In this document: one piece after another, positions 1 through 5,162 of the stretch
Position numbering within the stretch: the stretch's first letter is position 1
How the letters are laid out: every line of letters begins with the position of its first letter
NCBI GenBank assembly: GCA_046704785.1
Contig: JBJKRF010000090.1
Coordinates: forward strand, 1 to 5,233
From: JBJKRF01 sp046704785
GTDB taxonomy: Bacteria; Chloroflexota; Anaerolineae; Anaerolineales; Villigracilaceae
Length of the DNA stretch: 5,233 bases
Direction of reading: 5' to 3'
Made by a program: the position numbers and the translations under genes
The notes under the pieces: model-generated
The model's input: the letters and a program-made list of their open reading frames with translations, nothing else
Told to the model about the DNA's origin: nothing
Databases searched by the model: none

Positions 1-85
1 AATTTCAACCTGCATTTGACGATCAAAGCTCGTTTCTGTAGGAAAAAGCCATATATAGGGCTGTGTGAAACCAGTATGTTCATGA

Positions 86-200
86 AATTTGTAAAGCTGA
101 TCTTGGCTGAATGTGAACCGTGCCCAACTTAATCTTATCCGTTCAGTGGCTACCTGTCTCTAATTTGTAAAGGTGCTTTTTCTCACATCTGAACCGTGCC
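86..200. repeat. Imperfect direct repeat, 76-base period, upstream of the TetR remnant
   Basis: Two copies of a roughly 39-base unit lie at 86-124 and 162-200. Each begins with the identical 11-mer aatttgtaaag (86-96, 162-172) and ends with the identical 11-mer tgaaccgtgcc (114-124, 190-200). The middle is diverged. Both 11-mers are displaced by exactly 76 bases, so the copies are in register, which suggests an old tandem duplication. The second copy runs into the GTG start of the following ORF. The rest of 1-195 shows no convincing gene: frame 1 is open to 132 but the translation resembles nothing I know. I also see no good promoter there. The unit could be a duplicated regulatory site or a scar of the event that removed the 5' part of the regulator gene. 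Confidence 0.55.
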
Positions 201-597
201 GTTGAAAGATATCGATAGGAATTTGACCGTACTGCAAAAATCGACAGTTCCCGAAACCTTGTTGCACATGACCAAGCTTCTCCCAGACATTCTGGCCACC
301 GCCGATAATCGCCTGCCAATGTTCCTCGAATTTTGGTCGCAGGCCAGCCGTGATAAGAAAATCTGGGAAGCCAGCATCCAGCCTTATCGTTCCTATCGAG
401 CACAATTTGCAGAGCTGGTTGAGACCGGTATCACTGATGGTACATTAAAAAAAGTGGATCCCCAGATTGCAGGTCAACTGATCCTTTCGATGGCAGTGGG
501 ATTACTGTTGCAAGGCTTGCTCGACCCGGAAAGTGCGGACTGGGGGAAAACTGCCAGGGCAAGCATGCAGATTCTCATGGAAGGTTTGGCAAAATGA
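196..597 (+). pseudogene. TetR-family regulator, C-terminal ligand-binding part only (HTH missing)
   Basis: The 133 residues read like the helical C-terminal ligand-binding and dimerisation half of a TetR regulator. Characteristic stretches are FLEFWSQASRD at about 44-54, YRSYRAQFAELVETGI at about 64-79, and the hydrophobic helix ILSMAVGLLLQGLLDPE at about 96-112. TetR proteins are usually around 190-210 residues, with a 45-50 residue helix-turn-helix at the N-terminus. Here that part is absent. An in-frame TGA lies at 190-192, just before the GTG at 196, no Shine-Dalgarno is visible, and no other frame of 1-195 encodes an HTH. I read it as a 5'-truncated remnant. A short ligand-binding protein without DNA binding is possible but less likely. 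Its stop overlaps the next gene's start (ATGA, 594-597), so the pair was probably once a regulator and its co-transcribed target enzyme. Family assignment is from recalled family features, not a search. Confidence 0.7.
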
Positions 598-1586
598 TTC
601 TGGTTACCGGCGCAACCGGGCATATCGGGAATGTACTGGTACGCAAACTCGTCGAACGGGGAGAAAGGGTGCGGGCGTTGGTCTTGCCTGGGGAAGACAC
701 AACCCCACTCGACGGGTTGGATGTGGAAAAAGTCCCGGGGGATGTTCTGGGCCGTTCGACGCTGCAGAACGCTTTCCGGGGCGTGCGTAGTGTGTTCCAC
801 CTGGCGGGAGTCATCTCTATCATGCCGGGGAAAAATGCAGCGGTACGATGTGTCAATGTCGATGGAACGATCAACGTCTTGAAAGCAGCACTGCATAGCG
901 GCGCGGAACGCCTGGTATACACCAGTTCCATCCATGCGCTGGCGCGGGTGCCGCACGGCTTTGTAGTGGATGAGCGCATCCCTTTCGATGTGGACAATCC
1001 ATACGGGGTGTATGACCGTTCCAAGGCGGAGGCCACGCTCGAAGTGCTGAGGGCGGCTGCAGGTGGGTTAGACGCGGTTGTTGTCTGTCCGACGGGTGTG
1101 ATTGGCCCCTACGATTTTCGTGATTCAATGATGGGGGCTGTCATCCGCTCAGCGGCGCAGCGTAAACCTACGCTTTACGTAGATGGGGCGTACGATTTCG
1201 TTGACGTGCGTGATGTAGCAGAAGGGATGATCGCGGCCGTAGAAAAAGGGCGATGCGGTGAGAGTTATATTCTGTCGGGCCAGCGCATTTCAGTGCGTTA
1301 TTTATTGGAGACGGTGCGGGAAGTTACGGGCAACGGTTTTGCACAGTTCAAGGTACCCCTGGCACTGGCGCGTTTCGCTGCACTGTTCACGCCGATCTAT
1401 TATCGACTCGCGAGAATCAGCCCACGTTTTACGCCCTACTCGTTAGAGGTCTTACAGAGTAATTCTGCTATCAGCCACGCCAAAGCCACACAGGAGTTGG
1501 GCTACCAACCGCGTACAGTGCAGGAAAGCGTTGCCGATACCGTTCGGTGGCTTTTCGAGGGGCGTACTAGTGCCGCAACTTTATAA
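594..1586 (+). CDS. Extended SDR family NAD(P)-dependent epimerase/dehydratase/reductase
   Basis: This is a complete 330-residue enzyme of the extended short-chain dehydrogenase/reductase class. The Rossmann motif TGATGHIG lies at 5-12 (GxxGxxG with G6, G9, G12). An acidic GD at 49-50 and HLAG at 69-72 are typical of cofactor contacts. The catalytic set is Ser111/Ser112 (YTSS) and the YxxxK pair Tyr140-Lys144. PTGVIGP at 166-172 is the usual substrate-side motif. The length fits dihydroflavonol-reductase-like and HpnA-like sugar-epimerase relatives, but the substrate cannot be read from the sequence. The ATG is supported by GGAAGG at 579-584, nine bases upstream. It overlaps the stop of the TetR remnant by four bases, which implies translational coupling in the ancestral operon. 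A hydrophobic patch at about 254-270 is probably part of the C-terminal lid and not a membrane anchor. The class is well supported; the specific reaction is unknown. Confidence 0.92.
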   Translation: MILVTGATGHIGNVLVRKLVERGERVRALVLPGEDTTPLDGLDVEKVPGDVLGRSTLQNAFRGVRSVFHLAGVISIMPGKNAAVRCVNVDGTINVLKAALHSGAERLVYTSSIHALARVPHGFVVDERIPFDVDNPYGVYDRSKAEATLEVLRAAAGGLDAVVVCPTGVIGPYDFRDSMMGAVIRSAAQRKPTLYVDGAYDFVDVRDVAEGMIAAVEKGRCGESYILSGQRISVRYLLETVREVTGNGFAQFKVPLALARFAALFTPIYYRLARISPRFTPYSLEVLQSNSAISHAKATQELGYQPRTVQESVADTVRWLFEGRTSAATL

Positions 1587-1664
1587 AAATGGAGAATGCA
1601 AGGTCTGGTTTTCGGAGAAAAATCCAGAACGTAAGCCTACAACTTAAGAAAGTTGCGGTACTAG
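1567..1664. repeat. 16-base inverted repeat across the end of the SDR gene
   Basis: The left arm 1567-1582 (ctagtgccgcaacttt) is the reverse complement of the right arm 1649-1664 (aaagttgcggtactag) at 15 of 16 positions. The one difference would be a G-U pair in the + strand RNA. The left arm holds the last sense codons of the dehydrogenase gene, and the arms are 66 bases apart. A second perfect hairpin, caactt/aagttg at 1640-1645 and 1650-1655, competes for the right arm, so two exclusive folds are possible. A weaker ctgg/ccag hairpin sits at 1605-1627. It may serve in 3'-end formation, or it may be a relic of an inverted duplication. Confidence 0.65.
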
Positions 1665-1709
1665 GGGGGGCTTTGGGAGTTAGCGAGATAAAGCAGATTG
1701 CTATCCCCC
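1664..1709. terminator. Possible weak terminator between convergent genes
   Basis: A run of seven G (1664-1670) can pair with five C (1705-1709). Inside it, gcttt (1670-1674) pairs with aaagc (1690-1694), leaving a ten-base bulge. On the + strand the stem is followed by ttaatcttgtgcttttt, a broken T-tract, which would suit the dehydrogenase transcript. On the - strand no T-tract follows. The position between two convergent stop codons is right, but the structure is not a canonical terminator. Confidence 0.3.
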
Positions 1710-2243
1710 TTAATCTTGTGCTTTTTCTGCTTGCGCTGGTAGCGGGTCGATCCGGAATACCGGACATTGAGGAGCCGCCGCTGCGAAAGCATCTGGATCG
1801 TTAGCCAACCCCAGCGTCATCGTAAAAAACTGTACACCGGCTCGCACCTGGCGTGGAAATTCCCGCAATACCTCGCCTCGGGCTGCTATCGGCAACTCCA
1901 CCAGGGATACTCGTTCTCGCTTTCTGCCTCGTGAAATAAATCCCCATCCCGCTGCACGTGCGTTCTTAACCCAATGGGTTTCACCGACTGTGGCGATATA
2001 CCGCTGACCGTTCACTGTCAGAAGTGAGACGGGCGTGCTTCGTAATCTGCCACTCTTGCGCCCCGGAATGGAGAGGACATATTGGGTGCCGAGGGCCAGT
2101 CCCATGCGATTCAGCGCAACGATCAGGCGATTGGCTGGCTTGAGCCACTTGGGCAGTTGTGGCTGGCGCGCTGTTTTTGGGTCTTGCCTGTCTTGCCCTG
2201 AATTACTCCACGAAAATCTCGACGTGTTCACCATCTTCCTCAT
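1710..2243 (-). CDS. Deazaflavin (F420)-dependent nitroreductase/quinone reductase family protein
   Basis: The 177 residues match the Ddn-type split-barrel reductases (pfam F420H2-dependent quinone reductase, DUF385). The entry helix is around PKWLKPANRLIVALNRMG at 31-48. The hallmark is PGRKSGRLRSTPV at 60-72, then the strand RYIATVG at 81-87 and W91 with KNARAAGW at 93-100. Family members reduce quinones, nitro compounds or other acceptors with reduced F420, though some bind flavin or heme. The substrate here is unknown. The start is uncertain. The ATG at 2243 and the alternatives ATG 2234 and GTG 2231 all lie inside the 3' end of the upstream gene, which stops at 2203. No ATG, GTG or TTG occurs in this frame between that stop and the conserved region. 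AGGAAG at 2235-2240 could serve the GTG. Expression is therefore probably coupled to the preceding gene, making this the last cistron of the operon. Confidence 0.8.
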   Translation of the reverse strand: MRKMVNTSRFSWSNSGQDRQDPKTARQPQLPKWLKPANRLIVALNRMGLALGTQYVLSIPGRKSGRLRSTPVSLLTVNGQRYIATVGETHWVKNARAAGWGFISRGRKRERVSLVELPIAARGEVLREFPRQVRAGVQFFTMTLGLANDPDAFAAAAPQCPVFRIDPLPAQAEKAQD

Positions 2244-2586
2244 CGGTGGCGTCGATGATTTTTCCGGTCATGCCCGAATGCAGCGCTTCCATGATTTGCC
2301 CCATATCCACGCCTTCCATTTCGGGGGCGAAGTGCGCCCCGATCTTCATTCCGGCATCCAGCAGGCCGATCGGAATCTGGACGGCTGCTTTGGCACGCCC
2401 CGTTGCTATATCCGTCACGCGTACACGCAGCCAACGGGCGGAACCTGTTCCCCGAGGAACGGATGGGCCTCCCGGCCCACGATGAGGTTCGCTGAGCGCT
2501 GTCAGTAGTTTGGCGCCCTCCTCGGCGCTGATCTTTCCCTCCTCGATCATCTTCAGGATTTTCATTCGTTCTTCCGTGGTGGCCAT
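2203..2586 (-). CDS. Small soluble protein: N-terminal SHOCT-like motif plus domain shared with upstream membrane protein
   Basis: This 127-residue protein has no signal peptide and no membrane segment. Residues 4-31 form a SHOCT-like helical hairpin (EERMKILKMIEEGKIS followed by AEEGAKLLTAL). A Pro/Gly-rich linker spans about 33-48. Residues 51-127 align with the C-terminus of the membrane protein encoded just upstream: RWLRVRV against KWLSVDI, VQIPIGLL...GM against FSVPLPLGL...GM, and the ending DEEDGEHVEIFVE against DEDGEHVQIYIG. The two are therefore paralogues, one with and one without a membrane anchor. I chose the ATG at 2586 because a strong GAGGAGG sits six bases upstream. A TTG at 2601 would place the start inside that ribosome site. 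The gene lies 11 bases from the upstream stop. The function is unknown; a partner or competitor of the membrane protein is my inference. Confidence 0.85.
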   Translation of the reverse strand: MATTEERMKILKMIEEGKISAEEGAKLLTALSEPHRGPGGPSVPRGTGSARWLRVRVTDIATGRAKAAVQIPIGLLDAGMKIGAHFAPEMEGVDMGQIMEALHSGMTGKIIDATDEEDGEHVEIFVE

Positions 2587-2592
2587 CAGCAA

Positions 2593-2599
2593 CCTCCTC
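2593..2599 (-). promoter_or_regulatory. Shine-Dalgarno GAGGAGG fixing the start at 2586
   Basis: On the - strand GAGGAGG stands six bases before ATG 2586 and overlaps the TGA stop (2598-2600) of the upstream membrane-protein gene. This supports translation reinitiation or coupling between the two genes, and it rules against the longer TTG start at 2601. Confidence 0.75.
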
Positions 2600-3212
2600 A
2601 ACCAATATAGATTTGGACGTGTTCACCGTCTTCGTCATGGACATCTATAAATACAGGCGCCGTGGAAGATGTGCTTTCAAAAACGGCGTGCAAAATGTCG
2701 TCAGTATGTCGTCGGTCATCGTTGGGAATATGATTCCCGAAAATGGGCATGCCCCAATGGACCAGTCCCAAGGGGAGCGGAACACTAAACGCGATCCGCT
2801 GCGGGCTTTCTCCGGGTTTCTGTTTGATATCAACGGAAAGCCATTTCGACGTTCGACTTCCAAAAGCAAAGGCAAGGATGCCCACGCCCAGGAAAAAGAC
2901 GACCAACGCAACGAACAGCCAAAATCCAAGACCACCCGCCTGGAACGAAGTATACATCCAATAAGCAGCCAGAACCGTGACGATCACTCCGACCCACATG
3001 GGAATCGTCCATAGCTTGCGGAGGCGATCGATCTTGTGCGTGAACTCTGCTTCCACTTTGGGGTCCACCGTGGAGGTGACGACCTCGGGCGTGGGTTCGT
3101 CTCCATCGGGTGCGTTCTCTTCGAGCGCCTGAATCAACGTCAGGCCCTGTTCGGCGGAGATTTTACCGTCTTCGATCATCTTCAAGACTTGTTGACGCTC
3201 ATCATCGGCCAT
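2598..3212 (-). CDS. Two-helix membrane protein with N-terminal SHOCT-like motif and C-terminal DEDGEHV domain
   Basis: The protein is 204 residues in three parts. Residues 4-31 are a SHOCT-like hairpin (ERQQVLKMIEDGKIS, then AEQGLTLIQAL). After an acidic Pro-rich linker (32-50) and a short basic stretch (RLRK, 63-66), two hydrophobic helices span about 68-88 and 95-117, separated by a loop of only a few residues. Residues 123-204 are a soluble domain ending in DEDGEHVQIYIG that is clearly related to the small protein encoded next. Basic residues before helix 1 and after helix 2 (SRTSK) predict that both ends are cytoplasmic, so both domains would face the cell interior. AGGAG at 3219-3223 lies six bases before the ATG and overlaps the upstream TAG. 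I know no named family for the whole architecture. A membrane anchor for a SHOCT-mediated complex is plausible but unproven. Confidence 0.87.
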   Translation of the reverse strand: MADDERQQVLKMIEDGKISAEQGLTLIQALEENAPDGDEPTPEVVTSTVDPKVEAEFTHKIDRLRKLWTIPMWVGVIVTVLAAYWMYTSFQAGGLGFWLFVALVVFFLGVGILAFAFGSRTSKWLSVDIKQKPGESPQRIAFSVPLPLGLVHWGMPIFGNHIPNDDRRHTDDILHAVFESTSSTAPVFIDVHDEDGEHVQIYIG

Positions 3213-3221
3213 ACGACGCTC

Positions 3222-4370
3222 CTATTTTCCTTCCAAGGCGGACAATAGTTTCTCAGCCTGCTTGACGGAAATTCTTTTATCCTCGAGCATCTTCAGGATT
3301 GCCAGGCGCTCCTCATTGCTGACTGGTTCGCTGGGCGGAGTCGGCGGCGTGGACGAAATCGGCGATGGGGGACGTCCTCGCCCGGTGACGCCCATAAACT
3401 GGGAGCGCCGTTCTGCGGCCCGCAATTTCTCTTCAGCGCGCCGCATGGCGGCTTCCATACGCTGCTGGATGCGGGCGCTTTGCATCTGGGCCACTCTTTG
3501 TGTGACTTCTTCCACCTGACGCGAAATCCGCTCGTGCAAGTCTGCCGGCACGCCAGGGAATTCTCCGGAAAAGAGATCACTATATCCGAAGGGATCGAAG
3601 TCGGCTTTTGACTCCCACTCCCCTTCTTTGCTGGTCACGACGAGGTCTTCCCCGGCGACCAGATGGAGCGTCGCCGACCCGGAGCCCAGGACCAACTTGC
3701 GGGTGGCAGCCTCTTCGACGGAGGTCACACCGGGCAGGTCGATGCGGATGCCCTCTTCTGCGCCAGCTTGCAGGTCGAGTTGCGCATCCAGCGTTGTCGG
3801 GACGCACAATAGCAGGTCGCATCCGGCGGTGACATCGATATTCGTCCCATTTTTGGGGTGCAGGGAAAGGATGGCATCGCCTCCGGCTACTGCTGTGACG
3901 TTTCCTTCCATATTACGCAGGTGCAGATCAGAGTTAACGCTCTCTAATACGACATCCCCTTTCACATCACGCAGTGAAGCATTGGAGCCCACCTTCCCAA
4001 CTTGCAGGTTCCCACTGGAACTCCGCAGACTCAAATCGCCGCCCACTGAGTCGATCTTGGCCGCGCCCACGTTACGGACCTGGAGGTCGCCGCTGACGTT
4101 GACGATCGTGACATCGCCCGTCAGAGCGCGGATGTCGGCGTCGCCGCTGATGTTGTCGAGAGACAAGGAGGCCTCGCGCGCAACGTAGAGGATCAGGTCA
4201 TCATCGCACCGTACAGAAACGGCCTGGCCTTCGTTGTTTAACTCAAGAAGATCCCCGCTGGTTTTGGCCGTGATTTCGGGCCGCTCCCAACCAACGACTT
4301 GCAGATCGCCGTTCACGTTTTCAACTGAAATCTTTACCTGGCCTGCAACGGCGAGCGTTTCTCGTTTCAT
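3222..4370 (-). CDS. DUF4097 beta-repeat protein with coiled coil and C-terminal SHOCT-like motif (YvlB/LiaX-like)
   Basis: The 382 residues begin with a DUF4097-type beta solenoid at about 5-250. It is built of short repeats with recurring S/N-G-D/N turns: VNGDLQV at 19-25, ISGDADI at 74-80, VSGDLQV at 92-98, VGGDLSL at 109-115, SSGNLQV at 118-124 and VKGDVVL at 136-142. A charged, predicted coiled-coil helix follows at about 277-324, then a Pro-rich linker (333-349). The protein ends in a SHOCT-like hairpin at 352-380 (NEERLAILKMLEDKRIS...AEKLLSALEG). There is no signal peptide or membrane segment, so it is probably cytoplasmic or peripheral. DUF4097 proteins such as YvlB and LiaX are tied to cell-envelope stress, and LiaX also combines a beta domain with a helical end. 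GAGGAG at 4378-4383 supports the ATG, which overlaps the regulator's stop in ATGA. The family is clear; a role in envelope sensing is by analogy. Confidence 0.88.
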   Translation of the reverse strand: MKRETLAVAGQVKISVENVNGDLQVVGWERPEITAKTSGDLLELNNEGQAVSVRCDDDLILYVAREASLSLDNISGDADIRALTGDVTIVNVSGDLQVRNVGAAKIDSVGGDLSLRSSSGNLQVGKVGSNASLRDVKGDVVLESVNSDLHLRNMEGNVTAVAGGDAILSLHPKNGTNIDVTAGCDLLLCVPTTLDAQLDLQAGAEEGIRIDLPGVTSVEEAATRKLVLGSGSATLHLVAGEDLVVTSKEGEWESKADFDPFGYSDLFSGEFPGVPADLHERISRQVEEVTQRVAQMQSARIQQRMEAAMRRAEEKLRAAERRSQFMGVTGRGRPPSPISSTPPTPPSEPVSNEERLAILKMLEDKRISVKQAEKLLSALEGK

Positions 4371-4750
4371 TCCGTCTCTCCTCTCAAGACGCGCATTGCT
4401 TCGTCTGCTGAGATTTTTCCCGTATCCAGGTCTTCCAAAATTTGGCGGCGACGTTCCTCGGGCGCTTCGGTCGGCTCGTCTTTACCGGGTTCATACCCCA
4501 GCGCACGGATAATATCGTGCAAGCGGTTACGAATCGTCGGGTAGGAAAGCCGGAGTTCATCTTCCATACGAGACAGCTTGCCCTCGCAGCGGATGAAGGT
4601 CTCGATAAAGTCGAGTTGCTCGGAGGCCAGGTGCGCGAATGGGCCGCTGACGAAACGACCTTCCAGCGTCGTGTCGCAGGACTCGCAGTGCAGGCGGGTA
4701 ATGGTGAGCTCATTCCGGCAGACCGGGCAGCGGGTAATAGCATTGTTCAT
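4367..4750 (-). CDS. DUF2089-type zinc-ribbon/HTH regulator with C-terminal SHOCT-like motif
   Basis: This is a 127-residue protein with three parts. A zinc ribbon is built from two CxxC knuckles (C8-C11 and C22-C25). A helical segment at about 40-86 contains the helix-turn-helix: EGKLSRMEDELRLSYPTIRNRLHDII, with SYPTIRNRL as the likely recognition helix. After a charged linker, a SHOCT-like hairpin at 98-123 (EERRRQILEDLDTGKIS...) ends the protein. The order matches DUF2089 proteins, which are presumed DNA-binding regulators. I chose ATG 4750 over a TTG at 4819. It has GGAG at 4758-4761 with seven-base spacing, and it puts the first CxxC at residue 8, as expected; the longer form would translate the structured leader. 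It is the first gene of the - strand operon, is coupled to the DUF4097 gene by a four-base overlap, and is the obvious candidate for autoregulating the promoter at 4862-4889. Confidence 0.88.
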   Translation of the reverse strand: MNNAITRCPVCRNELTITRLHCESCDTTLEGRFVSGPFAHLASEQLDFIETFIRCEGKLSRMEDELRLSYPTIRNRLHDIIRALGYEPGKDEPTEAPEERRRQILEDLDTGKISADEAMRVLRGETE

Positions 4751-4774
4751 GAATAATCTCCAGAAAGAAGGTGG

Positions 4775-4795
4775 GAAGCAAACGGTATTTGCTTC
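4775..4795 (-). promoter_or_regulatory. Perfect 8-base dyad in the operon leader (hairpin or operator)
   Basis: The arms gaagcaaa (4775-4782) and tttgcttc (4788-4795) are exact reverse complements around a five-base centre. The dyad lies in the untranslated leader, about 14 bases upstream of the GGAG ribosome site and roughly 60-80 bases after the predicted start of transcription. It could be a binding site for a dimeric regulator such as the first gene's product, or an RNA hairpin near the ribosome site. The sequence alone does not decide between these. Confidence 0.55.
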
Positions 4796-4811
4796 TCGTA
4801 TGCTGACTACG

Positions 4812-4840
4812 CCTTCCAAAATTTCCAGTTTTGCCGAAGG
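4812..4840 (-). promoter_or_regulatory. Second stem-loop in the operon leader
   Basis: Read as - strand RNA, ccuuc pairs with gaagg (4836-4840 with 4812-4816). After a two-base GG bulge, caaaa pairs with uuuug (4829-4833 with 4817-4821), closing a seven-base loop. That gives ten base pairs shortly after the predicted transcription start. It matches no riboswitch class that I recognise. Confidence 0.45.
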
Positions 4841-4861
4841 ACAATAAACAATCGCAAACTA

Positions 4862-4889
4862 ATTATATATATTTAAGAATATATGTCAA
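4862..4889 (-). promoter_or_regulatory. Consensus sigma70-type promoter of the DUF2089-DUF4097 operon
   Basis: On the - strand an exact TTGACA (-35, 4884-4889) is followed after 16 bases by an exact TATAAT (-10, 4862-4867). Transcription would start near 4855, giving a leader of about 105 bases before ATG 4750. The stretch just upstream (about 4890-4920) is A/T-rich and could act as an UP element. The exact match of both hexamers suggests high basal strength, and hence probable control by repression or in the leader. Confidence 0.75.
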
Positions 4890-5162
4890 TAATAAATAAG
4901 CTTTTCTAAATAATTCTTTCTATTTTATAACATTAACTAAATGAAAACTGAGGGTATTGAATAAGAAATCAAAAATGGGTGTGGCCTATTCTTTTCGGGA
5001 TTTCGGTTTAGTATCGACCAAAATCCCCTTCTTTCACGGCTTTCGGCCTATTTTACAGATGATGGCGGGCTTTTTTAATTGAACTTGCCTGACTGAAATG
5101 GCGTGCTTCTGTCTTAGTCAAGCGCATCTTGCGCAAATCTAATAATCGGGTAACATAAGGGC
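4890..5162. other. Non-coding intergenic region with AT-rich block and stem-loop
   Basis: No gene is visible here. Positions 4850-4975 are very A/T-rich and serve as the upstream region of the leftward promoter. Composition changes at about 4976. The following stretch holds a stem-loop at 4997-5027: gggattt pairs with aaatccc, and after one mismatch ggt pairs with acc. It also has a repeated 8-mer ggcctatt (4983-4990, 5045-5052), a T-run at 5071-5076, and a small gcgca/tgcgc hairpin at 5122-5134. The composition change may mark the left end of the element whose gene starts at 5163. No terminal inverted repeat can be confirmed because the other end lies outside the window. Confidence 0.5.

Noticed and set aside
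16..60. ttgacg at 16-21 as a possible promoter -35 for the TetR remnant
   Set aside because: No acceptable -10 hexamer occurs 16-18 bases downstream.
474..956. - strand ORF of 160 codons opposite the SDR gene
   Set aside because: It overlaps the TetR remnant and the Rossmann motif-coding region. The translation is Cys/His/Arg-rich with no recognisable domain.
1589..1804. + strand ORF of 71 codons after the SDR gene with a hydrophobic stretch
   Set aside because: Most of its 3' half is antisense to the reductase gene, it crosses the inverted repeat, and it has no recognisable motif. The hydrophobic part is a by-product of the opposite strand.
2587..2601. Extended TTG start of the small SHOCT protein
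   Set aside because: The added codons are the Shine-Dalgarno sequence itself (GAGGAGG); ATG 2586 is properly spaced.
3628..4188. Long + strand ORF of 186 codons
   Set aside because: It lies wholly antisense to the DUF4097 gene. Its translation is low-complexity Ser/Arg/Pro/Thr-rich, and the opposite strand has clear family motifs and operon context.
4751..4819. N-terminal extension of the DUF2089 protein from TTG 4819
   Set aside because: It would translate through the leader dyad. The ATG at 4750 has a better ribosome site and a family-like distance to the first CxxC.
4997..5027. Stem-loop considered as an intrinsic terminator
   Set aside because: Neither strand has a T-tract directly after the stem, and no gene ends nearby.
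5122..5134. gcgca/tgcgc hairpin as a regulatory element of the right-edge ORF
   Set aside because: Five base pairs with a three-base loop is small enough to occur by chance, and nothing else supports it.
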